Shown here: one piece after another, positions 1-8,547 of the stretch
How the letters are laid out: each line of letters opens with the position of its first letter
Numbering within the stretch: position 1 is the first letter of the stretch
Source: UWMA-0277 sp965183885
Lineage (GTDB): Bacteria; Bacteroidota; Bacteroidia; Flavobacteriales; BACL11
Assembly: GCA_965183885.1 (NCBI GenBank)
Contig: OZ238992.1
Coordinates: 1,550,001 to 1,614,000 of the forward strand
DNA length: 64,000 nt
Direction: 5' to 3'
Program-made: the position numbers and the translations under genes
The notes under the pieces: generated by a model
Seen by the model: only the letters and a program-made list of their open reading frames with translations
Told to the model about the DNA's origin: nothing
Databases searched by the model: none

Positions 1-1947
1 GTATCTTTCCTTAATGGTTGGTAGTTGTATGTCTCCAGAAAAGTAAGCGTCTGAGGCTCTTTTTGCCATTTCTTTTGTTCCACCACCACCAGGGATAACA
101 CCAACTCCCATTTCTACTAAACCAATATAAGTTTCTGCTGAAGCTTGTACATGGTCGGCATGTAAGGAAATTTCACATCCACCACCTAAAGTCATACCAT
201 GTGTGGCTACTACTACAGGGATTGATGAGTGTCTGATTCTTCCTGTTGTATTTTGGAAGGCTCTAACTGCAAAATCAATCTCTTCATATTCTTGTTCAAT
301 AGCCATCATAAATATCATTGCAATATTTGCTCCAACAGAGAAGTTTGTTCCTTGGTTAGCAATAACTAATCCTTTGTGATTTTTCTCTGCTATTTCTATA
401 GATTTCTGTATTCCCTCTAACACTTCACCTCCAATAGAGTTCATTTTTGTTCTCCACTCAAGGTTTACAATTCCATCTCCAATATCAGTAAGGTTACAGC
501 CTGAATTACTCCATATAGTACTGTTTTCACGGATGTTATCTAAAACAATGAAGTTTTCCATTCCTGCAACCTTCTCTTGTGCTTTATCAGGGATGTTATA
601 GTAATTTAAAGTTCCGTTTTCGGTAGTGTAGAAAGAAGTGTTTCCTGATTTTACCATATCATAAACCCAGTCAGCAGCTTTATAGCCTGCTTCTTCCATT
701 TTGCTTAATGTTTTCTCAACATCTAAAGCATCCCACATTTGGAATGGTCCTATTTCCCATCCAAAACCAGCACTTAATGCACGGTCTATTTTATAAAGGT
801 CATCGGTAATCTCAGGGATACGGTGCGACACATAAGCAAAAGAGGAATAGAAAGATTTACGGTAAAACTCACCTGCTTTATCTTTTCCATTAACAAGAAT
901 TTTAAGACGTTTTAAAAGATTTTCTTCTTGTTTTGCTGCTGCAATAGTTGCAAATTTTGCTTTTTGTTTTGGAGTATACTCCATAGTGTTGAGGTTAAGG
1001 GCCTCAATGATTCTTTTGCCACTGCTATCTTTCGATTTTTTATAGAATCCTTGTTTTGTTTTATCTCCTAACCATTTATTTTCACTCATTTTTGTGATGA
1101 AATCTGGAAGCTCAAATTTACTTCTCATTTCATCATTAGGGCAGTTTTCATAAACTCCATTTGCAACATGGATAAGTGTATCGAGCCCTACTAAATCACA
1201 AGTACGGAAAGTAGCAGATTTTGGGCGTCCAATAATTGGACCACTTAAGCTATCTACTTCCTCTACACTTAGGTCTAATTCCTTTACTAAATGGAATAAA
1301 GACATAATATTTGCTACCCCAATTCTATTTGCAATAAAAGCAGGAGTATCTTTACAAAGTACCATGTCTTTTCCTAAAAACTGATCTCCATAATGCATTA
1401 AGAAGTCAATTACTTCTGCATCTGTTTTTGAAGAAGGAATTATTTCTAATAACTTAAGATATCTTGGTGGATTAAAAAAGTGTGTTCCACAGAAGTATTT
1501 TTGAAAGTCGTCACTTCTTCCTTCTAACATACTTTCTATAGGAATCCCTGAAGTGTTAGAAGATATTAAAGTTCCTTTTTTTCTGAACTGTTCTATTCTT
1601 TCAAAAACTTGTTTCTTAATATCAAGTCGTTCTACTACTACTTCAATAATCCAATCAGCATCAGCAATTTTATGTAAATCGTCATCCAAATTACCTGTAG
1701 TAATTCTATTTATAAATTTTTTACTATAAATAGGAGAGGGCTTACTCTTTAAAGTGCTTTTTAGGGCATTGTTCACAATAGAGTCTCGTATTGACTTATC
1801 TTGTTTTTGCTCTTCTGTTAAGTCAAAAGGAACAATATCTAATAATAAAACTTCAACTCCAATATTAGCAAAATGGCAAGCAATACGCGATCCCATAATT
1901 CCAGAGCCAATTACAGCTACCTTATTAATGTGTCTATTTGTTTTCAT
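1..1947 (-). CDS. 3-hydroxyacyl-CoA dehydrogenase / enoyl-CoA hydratase fusion (3' end outside window)
   Basis: Bifunctional beta-oxidation enzyme: hydration of enoyl-CoA and NAD-dependent oxidation of 3-hydroxyacyl-CoA. The frame stays open for 649 codons from the ATG at 1945-1947 to the window edge, so the C-terminus is missing. The N-terminus carries a Rossmann NAD site (VAVIGSGIMGS, GxGxxG at residues 14-19) and the dehydrogenase motif THFFNP near residue 153. The C-terminal part has crotonase-fold features: GTNFSVGAN, the oxyanion-hole region HGMTLGGGCEISLHAD and GVIPGGGGTKE. This order (dehydrogenase first, hydratase last) is the reverse of E. coli FadB and is common in Bacteroidota. 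The start overlaps the end of the MarR gene by 14 nt, so the two are co-transcribed. Family known; chain-length preference not visible. Confidence 0.93.
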   Translation of the reverse strand, partial: MKTNRHINKVAVIGSGIMGSRIACHFANIGVEVLLLDIVPFDLTEEQKQDKSIRDSIVNNALKSTLKSKPSPIYSKKFINRITTGNLDDDLHKIADADWIIEVVVERLDIKKQVFERIEQFRKKGTLISSNTSGIPIESMLEGRSDDFQKYFCGTHFFNPPRYLKLLEIIPSSKTDAEVIDFLMHYGDQFLGKDMVLCKDTPAFIANRIGVANIMSLFHLVKELDLSVEEVDSLSGPIIGRPKSATFRTCDLVGLDTLIHVANGVYENCPNDEMRSKFELPDFITKMSENKWLGDKTKQGFYKKSKDSSGKRIIEALNLNTMEYTPKQKAKFATIAAAKQEENLLKRLKILVNGKDKAGEFYRKSFYSSFAYVSHRIPEITDDLYKIDRALSAGFGWEIGPFQMWDALDVEKTLSKMEEAGYKAADWVYDMVKSGNTSFYTTENGTLNYYNIPDKAQEKVAGMENFIVLDNIRENSTIWSNSGCNLTDIGDGIVNLEWRTKMNSIGGEVLEGIQKSIEIAEKNHKGLVIANQGTNFSVGANIAMIFMMAIEQEYEEIDFAVRAFQNTTGRIRHSSIPVVVATHGMTLGGGCEISLHADHVQASAETYIGLVEMGVGVIPGGGGTKEMAKRASDAYFSGDIQLPTIKERY

Positions 1948-2362
1948 CTATAATTTTGTTTATTTTTTTTAGGATAGCAAAAAAGGTATCCATTTCTTCT
2001 TGCTCAAAGTGTGATTGTATTTTTTCATTAAATTCAATTACAACTCCTTTAGCAACTTCACGCCAATCCATTCCTAAAGGGGTTAGGTGTATTACTGATT
2101 TTCTTTTGTCATTTGGGTCTGGCTTGCGTTGAATAACGCCACTTTCTTCTAGTTTATTTAGCGACCTTGATAAAGAAGTAGCCTCCATACCCATGTTAGG
2201 CCCTAGTTGTGTAGATGGAGTTCCTTCCGTGATGTCAATATTTAATATAATCATCCCTAGAGCCATGCTTGCCATGTATTCAGTAGCAGTTCGGTTATAC
2301 ATTTTTGTAATGTTATACCAGGTCTTCCTTATATTGTAATCAATTGTATTTTCGGGTTCCAT
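1934..2362 (-). CDS. MarR-family transcriptional regulator of the fatty-acid locus
   Basis: A 142-residue winged helix-turn-helix protein. The DNA-binding helix lies at about residues 59-74 (MEATSLSRSLNKLEESG) and the beta-wing at about 79-93 with the typical PNDKRKSVIHLT pattern and its conserved Asp/Arg. MarR proteins bind palindromes as dimers and usually release DNA on binding a small ligand. It heads an operon with the beta-oxidation enzyme and is divergent from the acyl-CoA ligase. By inference it represses both directions through the paired palindromes at 2400-2440, with a fatty acid or acyl-CoA as the probable ligand. The ligand assignment rests on context only. Confidence 0.92.
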   Translation of the reverse strand: MEPENTIDYNIRKTWYNITKMYNRTATEYMASMALGMIILNIDITEGTPSTQLGPNMGMEATSLSRSLNKLEESGVIQRKPDPNDKRKSVIHLTPLGMDWREVAKGVVIEFNEKIQSHFEQEEMDTFFAILKKINKIIDENK

Positions 2363-2380
2363 ATTTTAATACTTTGGGCA

Positions 2381-2388
2381 CGAAGGTA
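2381..2388 (-). promoter_or_regulatory. -7 promoter box of the marR operon
   Basis: Minus-strand TACCTTCG, a good match to the Bacteroidota -7 consensus TAnnTTTG, 18 nt before the marR start codon. Palindrome 1 (2398-2413) lies just upstream, where the -33 region should be, so a bound repressor would block polymerase. Confidence 0.5.
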
Positions 2389-2399
2389 ATAAAAAATAC

Positions 2400-2411
2400 T
2401 ATGCACGCATA
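2400..2411. promoter_or_regulatory. Putative MarR operator 1 (palindrome)
   Basis: TATGCACGCATA, inside a longer perfect inverted repeat with 7-bp arms and a 2-bp centre (2398-2413). It is the exact reverse complement of the second site at 2429-2440. Location between the divergent marR and acyl-CoA ligase genes supports an operator role. Confidence 0.6.
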
Positions 2412-2428
2412 GTAAAGTGCAAATTTAT

Positions 2429-2440
2429 TATGCGTGCATA
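2429..2440. promoter_or_regulatory. Putative MarR operator 2 (palindrome)
   Basis: TATGCGTGCATA, with 5-bp arms around a 2-bp centre. Its centre is 29 bp from that of site 1, close to three helical turns, so two dimers could bind the same face of DNA. It lies just upstream of the ligase promoter region, where TATTTTTAG at 2462-2470 is a weak -7 candidate. Confidence 0.6.
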
Positions 2441-2489
2441 TTAAATAAATGAAAAAAAGTGTATTTTTAGCAAAACGAATTAACCTTAT

Positions 2490-4124
2490 ATGAAGAACTA
2501 TTTATCACCTTTAGAAATGCTCTATAAATGGGAGCATGAGAAAGCAAACGAGATTTATTTAAGCCAGCCTATTGATGGGGTTTGGCATAATTGGACTTGG
2601 AAAGAAGCGGGAATTGAAATACGAAAAATGGCTGCATATTTGAAGTCGTTAGATATTCCTGCAAAGAGTAAGATAGGAATATTGTCAAAAAACTGTGCAC
2701 ATTGGATTATGACGGATTTAGCAATAATGATGTCAGGACATATATCTGTTCCTTTATATCCAAACTTAAGTGCAGATACTTTAGGATATATATTAGATCA
2801 TAGTGAAACAAAATTATTATTTGTTGGTAAGTTAGATAACTTTGAAGTTATGCAGCCTGGTATACCATCTGATATGCCTTGTATTACTTATCCTTTTTAT
2901 AGTGAAGACTATCCAAAGTGGAATGATGTAACAAAAGATCTTTCTCCAATTACAGATAATGTAGTTAGGGATGAAATGGAGTTGGCTTCTATTATTTATA
3001 CTTCAGGAACTACAGGAGCTCCAAAAGGAGTAATGCATAAGTTTTATAATTTTTCATTTGCAACAACTAATGCGGTAGAAGTAATGCCTTTAGTAAACGA
3101 ATCTTTCTTTTCTTATTTGCCTTTGTGTCATATTGCTGAGCGTTTACTAGTAATGATGGGGAGTTTATACTCAGGAGGAAAAGTTTACTTTGCAGAAAGC
3201 CTAGATACTTTTGCTGCAAATTTATCAGAAGCTTCTCCTTCAGTATTTTTAGGTGTTCCAAGAATTTGGACTAAATTTCAACAGGGTATTTTAACAAAAT
3301 TACCTCAAAAGAAACTGAATGTATTATTAAGTATTCCAATCATCTCAACGCTAATAAAAAATAAGATTAAAAAAGGGTTGGGTTTAAGTAAGGCCCAAAA
3401 TATATTTACTGGTGCAGCACCAACACCTGCATCTACAATAAGATGGTTTGAAAGGCTAGGGATTAAAATACAAGAGGCTTATGCAATGACAGAGAATACT
3501 TGTTATTCTCATGTTAGTTTTAAAGATAAGATAAAGATAGGATCGGTAGGGCAAGCACTTCCTCTTTGCGAAGTGAAATTGTCTGAGCAAAATGAAATAC
3601 TGATAAAGCATGATGCCCTAATGGATGGTTATTATAAAAATGAAGCTGAGACTAAAAAAACTATAGTTGATGGCTGGCTTTATACAGGTGATGAAGGTAA
3701 AGTTGATGAAAATGGCTTTTTAACTATTACAGGAAGAGTTAAGGATATTTTTAAAACAAGTAAAGGGAAATATGTGGCACCTTCACCAATAGAGATGAAG
3801 CTGTCTGCAAATAAAAATATTGAACAAGTATGTGTAGTTGGAGATAGTATTCCTCAGCCTATCGCATTAATAGTACTTTCAGAAAGAGGTAAGGATAAGG
3901 AAACAGCAGCACTAATAAGTAGTCTAAAAACAACTATGGAAGTAGTGAACCCTAAATTAGATAAGCATGAAAAACTTCATAATATAATAGTAGTAAGCGA
4001 TGAATGGACTGTAGAAAATGAGTTGCTTACACCAACTATGAAAATAAAGCGTAATGCTATTGAAAAGATTTATAAAAGTAAATATGCTACTTGGTATGAA
4101 GGGGAAAGGGTTTTAGTTATCTAA
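2490..4124 (+). CDS. Long-chain acyl-CoA synthetase (AMP-forming)
   Basis: A 544-residue ANL-superfamily ligase that activates fatty acids to acyl-CoA with ATP, feeding the divergent beta-oxidation genes. The P-loop YTSGTTGAPKGVMH is at about residue 169. Further marks are YLPLCHIAER, the adenylate-site motif AYAMTEN, YTGDEG near residue 396, and the hinge/C-terminal motif GRVKDIFKTSKGKYVAP with its conserved lysines. The length is in the range of the shorter bacterial FadD15/FAA1-like ligases. The ATG at 2490 is the first in frame. It is expressed away from marR, and the palindromes between them suggest joint control. Exact chain-length preference is not visible. Confidence 0.93.
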   Translation: MKNYLSPLEMLYKWEHEKANEIYLSQPIDGVWHNWTWKEAGIEIRKMAAYLKSLDIPAKSKIGILSKNCAHWIMTDLAIMMSGHISVPLYPNLSADTLGYILDHSETKLLFVGKLDNFEVMQPGIPSDMPCITYPFYSEDYPKWNDVTKDLSPITDNVVRDEMELASIIYTSGTTGAPKGVMHKFYNFSFATTNAVEVMPLVNESFFSYLPLCHIAERLLVMMGSLYSGGKVYFAESLDTFAANLSEASPSVFLGVPRIWTKFQQGILTKLPQKKLNVLLSIPIISTLIKNKIKKGLGLSKAQNIFTGAAPTPASTIRWFERLGIKIQEAYAMTENTCYSHVSFKDKIKIGSVGQALPLCEVKLSEQNEILIKHDALMDGYYKNEAETKKTIVDGWLYTGDEGKVDENGFLTITGRVKDIFKTSKGKYVAPSPIEMKLSANKNIEQVCVVGDSIPQPIALIVLSERGKDKETAALISSLKTTMEVVNPKLDKHEKLHNIIVVSDEWTVENELLTPTMKIKRNAIEKIYKSKYATWYEGERVLVI

Positions 4125-4177
4125 GAAGTTACTAAATAGATTAAATTTTCCTTACAGGAATAGCATATCTAGATTTT

Positions 4178-4705
4178 TTATTCTTCGCAAATATCTTTTA
4201 AGTTGTTTAGCCCAGTGCTCCAATCTTCACCTAAGTGTTTTTCCATATTCATAAATGGAATCATGATATTAAATGGGTAAGGTAATTCGCTTACAAATCC
4301 CCAGGTTACAGTTGTACCTTTTTCAGCGTCTGTTAATTTTATATAGGCAGCAGACTCCATTTCTTCAGGAGTATAGAATTTTAGACTTGTTTCTAGTAAA
4401 TTTGGAGCCTGAATATTAGCAATAGTTTGGCTTCCTTTTCCAACACCCTCAACTTTACTGTTCCAACTTTGTACTGCGCCAACTGTTCCGTCAACCCCTG
4501 ACCATTCTTTTGTCATATTTGGATCTTTTGCATTCCAAGGACTCCAATTATCTAAATCAGATAAGCTATTAGTGTGTTCCCATACACTGTCAATAGGAGC
4601 TTCAATTAAGATTGACTTTTCGTAAACTAAGTCATTATTTAAAAAGGCAGCAATTACTAATGGGATAGTAATAATGATAAGTGAAACTTTAAGAATGTTA
4701 TTCAT
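4178..4705 (-). CDS. SRPBCC-family (polyketide cyclase-like) membrane-anchored protein
   Basis: A 175-residue protein. An N-terminal hydrophobic helix (residues 4-22) could be an uncleaved anchor. A SRPBCC/START-like ligand-binding fold follows, recognisable by SILIEAPIDSVWEHTNSLSDLDNWSPW and a later TTVTWGFV strand. This superfamily binds hydrophobic ligands in a helix-grip pocket; no catalytic residues can be assigned. It is a single-gene unit convergent with the acyl-CoA ligase (53 bp between), and no obvious terminator hairpin lies between them. Function unknown. Confidence 0.8.
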   Translation of the reverse strand: MNNILKVSLIIITIPLVIAAFLNNDLVYEKSILIEAPIDSVWEHTNSLSDLDNWSPWNAKDPNMTKEWSGVDGTVGAVQSWNSKVEGVGKGSQTIANIQAPNLLETSLKFYTPEEMESAAYIKLTDAEKGTTVTWGFVSELPYPFNIMIPFMNMEKHLGEDWSTGLNNLKDICEE

Positions 4706-4742
4706 GATAAATGTTTTTATTTACTGCAATATTACTAAAAAT

Positions 4743-6032
4743 TTAGGTCTTTAGCTTTTTCTTTTTTGCAGCAGGGAATAAAATATTGTTTAATATTAGA
4801 CGATACCCTGGAGAGTTGGGGTGTAATGATAGGTCTGTTTTTGGATCTCCTACCTTATGTTGATAGTCTTCTGGGTCGTGCCCTCCATAAAAAGTCCAAG
4901 TCCCGTTTCCTAGTTTTCCATGTATATAACGGGCTTCATTAGTCGCTTTTGTTTCTCCCATTATAAGTACATCCGATTTTATATATTGGTTTTTAAAAGA
5001 AGTAGTTTGTCCCATAAATCCTTTAATTACTTGCATATGGTTTTGGCATAACATGGTAGGAACTGGGTCCCATTTTGCCGAAAAGTCGAATAGAGTAAAG
5101 AAGTCTATTTCAGCTTTTATTCTTCTTGTTTGTGTGGCGTCAATAGATGAAAATTCATATTGATTAGGGTTTTTTACTAGCGTAAAGTCCTTAAAGGCTA
5201 GTGTTTTGCTAAAATCTAAGTGTTGATCAGGATTAGAGTCAGCCCCATCTCCATCAAACATGTGCTGACAAATATCAGTGCCTTCAGCAGCTAATGCTAT
5301 ATCATAGCTATCAGTTGCACTACACATTGCAAAAAGAAATCCTCCACCAGCAACATATTGTTTAATCTTTTTTGCAACTGCTAATTTTTCTTCAGAGACT
5401 TTGTTGTATCCTAATTTGTTTGCAAGTGCTTCGTATTCCTTTTTCTGGTCTTTATACCAACTTGCATTCTTAAAGGAGGCATAAAATTTTCCATATTGTC
5501 CTGTAAAGTCTTCATGGTGGAGGTGAAGCCAATCATAAATAGGGAGTAGCCCAGAAAGCACTTCTTCATCATAAATTACTTCATAAGGAATCTCAGCATA
5601 AGTAAGTGCCATAGTTACAGCATCATCCCAAGGCTGCTTGTTACTAGGGGAGTAGATGGCTATTTTAGGAGCTTTTTCGAGCCGTACAATATCTTGGTTA
5701 ACCTCTGGACTTGTTATACTTTGTAATATTTGGATAGCTTGTACATCAGCAATTAGTTGATAAGAAATACCTCTAATATTGCATTCATTTTCAATAGTAC
5801 TGTGTTGCTTTATAAGGAAGCTACCTCCTTGATAGTTGAGTAGCCAATCTACCTTTACATCTCGCTCAATTGCATAGTAAGCAATTCCATAAGCTTTAAG
5901 GTGATTACTTTGGTTTTCATCCATTGGGATAAAAATATAAGCTGCTTTTGCAGAGAAAAGCAAAGCACTCAAAATGAGTGTAAGAAAAAGTTTTGTACTG
6001 TTTTTAGAATGGAGCATCTCCATCGTCTTCAT
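4743..6032 (-). CDS. Exported conserved protein (database label often asparagine synthetase B, unsupported)
   Basis: A 429-residue protein with an N-terminal signal peptide (about residues 12-31, LFLTLILSALLFSAKA). The mature part has conserved stretches such as IAIYSPSNKQPWDDAVTMAL, YDWLHLHHEDFTGQYGKFY, GGFLFAMCSATDSYDIAL and FYGGHDPEDYQHKVGDP. From memory, Bacteroidota homologues are often labelled asparagine synthetase B, but I see neither the N-terminal catalytic Cys of a class II glutamine amidotransferase nor a PP-loop, and the protein is exported. Some features recall class I amidotransferase or Rossmann-like folds. It overlaps the 3' end of dnaB, so it is the last gene of accA-dnaB. 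Three in-frame ATGs (6032, 6023, 6017) are possible starts; 6017 gives the most normal signal peptide. Confidence 0.85.
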   Translation of the reverse strand: MKTMEMLHSKNSTKLFLTLILSALLFSAKAAYIFIPMDENQSNHLKAYGIAYYAIERDVKVDWLLNYQGGSFLIKQHSTIENECNIRGISYQLIADVQAIQILQSITSPEVNQDIVRLEKAPKIAIYSPSNKQPWDDAVTMALTYAEIPYEVIYDEEVLSGLLPIYDWLHLHHEDFTGQYGKFYASFKNASWYKDQKKEYEALANKLGYNKVSEEKLAVAKKIKQYVAGGGFLFAMCSATDSYDIALAAEGTDICQHMFDGDGADSNPDQHLDFSKTLAFKDFTLVKNPNQYEFSSIDATQTRRIKAEIDFFTLFDFSAKWDPVPTMLCQNHMQVIKGFMGQTTSFKNQYIKSDVLIMGETKATNEARYIHGKLGNGTWTFYGGHDPEDYQHKVGDPKTDLSLHPNSPGYRLILNNILFPAAKKKKLKT

Positions 6033-7488
6033 TCATGCTTGATGGCATTGAAAGCATTGAAGAACTTAATCCTTCGCCATCATCATCGCTACCATCAAAG
6101 TAATCTAAGTCAGAGAATTTTGCAAACTCACCTGTAAACTTCAAACGAACATTTTTAAGAGATCCATTTCTGTGTTTTGCAATAATTACCTCTCCTTGTC
6201 CTCTTGAGTCATCACCATTATCCCATTCGTAAATTTTATAGTATTCAGGACGGTAAATAAAAGTTACAATATCGGCATCTTGCTCAATAGCTCCTGATTC
6301 CCTAAGGTCAGAAAGCATAGGTCGTTTACTTCCTACACCAGTACGGCTTTCAACCCCCCTGTTTACTTGCGATAGTGCAATTACAGGGATCTTTAGTTCT
6401 TTGGCAATTCCTTTTAATGATCTAGAAATTGTAGAGATTTCTTGCTCTCTATTTCCTGAATTCCCTCCTGCATGCATTAGCTGTAGGTAGTCAATCATAA
6501 TAATTCCTACGCCATTATTTTTTACAAGTCTTCTTGCTTTTGCTCTTAGTTCAAAAACAGTAAGTCCTGGTGTATCATCAATATAAATTGGTGCTTCAGA
6601 TAGGTGTTTTATTTTTTCATGGAGCTGAACCATTTCATGATCAGCTAAATCTCCTTTTCTTAATTTACTTGCTCCTAGCTCTGCTTCACTAGCAATTAGC
6701 CTGTTTACTAATTGTTCTGATGACATCTCTAAAGAGAAGAAACCAATAGGAGTATTATGGTCAACAGCTACATTACGAGCCATAGTTAAGGCAAAAGCTG
6801 TTTTACCCATACCTGGTCTGGCAGCAACAATAACTAAGTCAGATTTTTGCCACCCAGAAGTTACTCTATCCAAGTTTGTAAATCCTGATGGAACACCACT
6901 TAAACCATCTTCTTTATTTCTTAGGGTTTCAATATTTTCTAAAGCTCCTTTTATTAAAGAACTCATTTTATCATAACTCTTCCTAAGTGTACCTTCGGTT
7001 ACTGTAAATAGTTTTTCTTCGGCAGTATTCAGTAGGTCAAAAATATCAACTGACTCATTAAAGGCGTCACCAATAATATTATTAGAGATACTGATAAGCG
7101 ATCGTTTAATAAATTTCTCGGCTATAATACGAGCATGGAATTCGGTATTTGAAGAAGAAGCAACATTATTAGTAAGTTCAGAAATATATCCTAGCCCTCC
7201 AATGTTTTGCAGTTCTTCCATTCTTTTCAGTTCTTCCGATACTGTAAGAATATCAACAGGTTGGGTATGGTTGAATAGGTTTACAATTGCTTCAAAAATC
7301 TTTTGATGCTCAGTTTTGTAAAAATATTCTGCTTGTAAGGAATCAATAGCGTCAGATAACGATTCATTATCAATCATTAAAGCTCCTAATACTGCTTGTT
7401 CTAGTTCTATTGCTTGGGGTTGTAACTTCCCATCAATCTTAGCAGTTGTAGTTGCTTTTAATGTTCTTTGTCCTACTTTTTTTGCCAT
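6004..7488 (-). CDS. dnaB: Replicative DNA helicase DnaB
   Basis: A 494-residue hexameric helicase that unwinds DNA at the replication fork. The N-terminal helical domain (about residues 25-130, EQAVLGALMID...) is followed by a linker and the RecA-like domain. Walker A is AARPGMGKTAFAL near residue 220, Walker B is IIMIDYLQLM, and the conserved ALSQVNRGVE and SDLRESGAIEQDADIV motifs follow. The acidic tail is rich in Asp and Ser. There is no intein. The start is 2 nt from the accA stop, and the 3' end overlaps the next exported-protein gene, so all three form one operon. Confidence 0.97.
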   Translation of the reverse strand: MAKKVGQRTLKATTTAKIDGKLQPQAIELEQAVLGALMIDNESLSDAIDSLQAEYFYKTEHQKIFEAIVNLFNHTQPVDILTVSEELKRMEELQNIGGLGYISELTNNVASSSNTEFHARIIAEKFIKRSLISISNNIIGDAFNESVDIFDLLNTAEEKLFTVTEGTLRKSYDKMSSLIKGALENIETLRNKEDGLSGVPSGFTNLDRVTSGWQKSDLVIVAARPGMGKTAFALTMARNVAVDHNTPIGFFSLEMSSEQLVNRLIASEAELGASKLRKGDLADHEMVQLHEKIKHLSEAPIYIDDTPGLTVFELRAKARRLVKNNGVGIIMIDYLQLMHAGGNSGNREQEISTISRSLKGIAKELKIPVIALSQVNRGVESRTGVGSKRPMLSDLRESGAIEQDADIVTFIYRPEYYKIYEWDNGDDSRGQGEVIIAKHRNGSLKNVRLKFTGEFAKFSDLDYFDGSDDDGEGLSSSMLSMPSSMNEDDGDAPF

Positions 7489-7490
7489 AA

Positions 7491-8444
7491 TTATTCCTTA
7501 ACTACTCCCATGTTACAGAATTTCTCCATTCTGTTATCTACTAATGTATCTTTATCTAAAGCAATAAATTCAGCTATTGCTTTAGTAATTGATGTTTTAA
7601 CTATTTTGTAAGTTTCATCAGGGAAAGTATGTGCTCCACCTAATGGTTCTTCAATAATTTCATCAACTAAACCTAAGCCTTGCATATCTGTTGCTGTTAG
7701 TTTTAATGCATCAGCAGCAGTTTCTTTATAGTCCCAACTTCTCCATAAAATAGTAGAACAGTTTTCAGGAGAAATTACAGAGTACCAAGCATTATTAAGC
7801 ATTAAAATTTTATCTCCAACACCTATTCCTAATGCTCCTCCTGAAGCTCCTTCACCAATAATAACTACGATAATAGGAACTTCTAGCTTTGTCATTTCAA
7901 GTATATTACGAGCAATAGCTTCTCCTTGTCCTCTTTCTTCAGCTTCTAATCCTGGAAATGCACCTGGAGTATCAACTAAACATACAACTGGTTTTCCAAA
8001 TTTCTCAGCCATTTTCATTAATCGTAATGCTTTACGATAGCCTTCAGGATTTGCCATTCCGAAGTTTCTATGTTGTCTTTGTTTGGTGTTCCTTCCTTTT
8101 TGCTGACCAATAAACATTACAGATTGATCGTCAATTGTACCCCAGCCACCTACCATAGCCTTGTCATCTTTTACTCCTCTATCGCCATGTAACTCGATAA
8201 AATCTCCATCAGTTAGGGCCTCAATATAATCTAAAGTATAAGGTCTTTGTGGATGACGTGATAGTTGTACCTTTTGCCAAGGAGATAAATTATTGTAAAT
8301 ATCTTCTCTAGTTTTTTGTATTTTATTCTCAATGTCAGCAACAGTTTTACTTACATCAACTGTATTATCTGAACCTAGTTCTTTTGCTTTTTCAAGTTGT
8401 ATTAAAAGCTCTTCAATTGGTTTTTCAAATGCTAAATAATCCAT
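7491..8444 (-). CDS. accA: Acetyl-CoA carboxylase carboxyltransferase subunit alpha
   Basis: A 317-residue subunit of the carboxyltransferase that moves CO2 from biotin to acetyl-CoA, the first step of fatty-acid synthesis. The alpha-subunit crotonase-like core is clear: VDTPGAFPGLEAEERGQGEAIA at about 158-179 and the oxyanion-forming IIGEGASGGALGIGVGD at about 196-211. The N-terminus has the usual helical PIEELLIQLEKAKELG. Length is normal. It is first in the accA-dnaB operon, with a TAACTTTG box at 8470-8477 upstream. Confidence 0.97.
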   Translation of the reverse strand: MDYLAFEKPIEELLIQLEKAKELGSDNTVDVSKTVADIENKIQKTREDIYNNLSPWQKVQLSRHPQRPYTLDYIEALTDGDFIELHGDRGVKDDKAMVGGWGTIDDQSVMFIGQQKGRNTKQRQHRNFGMANPEGYRKALRLMKMAEKFGKPVVCLVDTPGAFPGLEAEERGQGEAIARNILEMTKLEVPIIVVIIGEGASGGALGIGVGDKILMLNNAWYSVISPENCSTILWRSWDYKETAADALKLTATDMQGLGLVDEIIEEPLGGAHTFPDETYKIVKTSITKAIAEFIALDKDTLVDNRMEKFCNMGVVKE

Positions 8445-8469
8445 TATATTTTTATTTAAATAAGGAGAA

Positions 8470-8477
8470 CAAAGTTA
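8470..8477 (-). promoter_or_regulatory. -7 promoter box of accA-dnaB operon
   Basis: Minus-strand TAACTTTG, a full match to TAnnTTTG, 25 nt before the accA ATG. No convincing TTTG -33 element was found at the usual spacing. Confidence 0.5.
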
Positions 8478-8536
8478 AATAAAATGATTTGCCTACCCTT
8501 AAGAATTTTGAGTTGATTATTTTTGTTGTTGAAAAC

Positions 8537-8544
8537 TAAATTTG
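8537..8544 (+). promoter_or_regulatory. -7 promoter box of ispE, 3 nt before the ATG
   Basis: TAAATTTG matches TAnnTTTG exactly. A TTG at 8513-8515 lies 21 nt upstream, a normal -33 to -7 spacing. Transcription would begin at or next to the ATG at 8548, implying a leaderless mRNA. Confidence 0.5.
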
Positions 8545-8547
8545 ACT

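Noticed and set aside
1754..2132. Two plus-strand frames over the marR / beta-oxidation genes
   Set aside because: Both are shadows of well-supported minus-strand genes.
4125..4177. Terminator between the convergent acyl-CoA ligase and SRPBCC genes
   Set aside because: No stable hairpin with a T-run could be found in these 53 bases.
8542..8547. TTG start for ispE
   Set aside because: It lies in the promoter box; the ATG at 8548 gives the family N-terminus.
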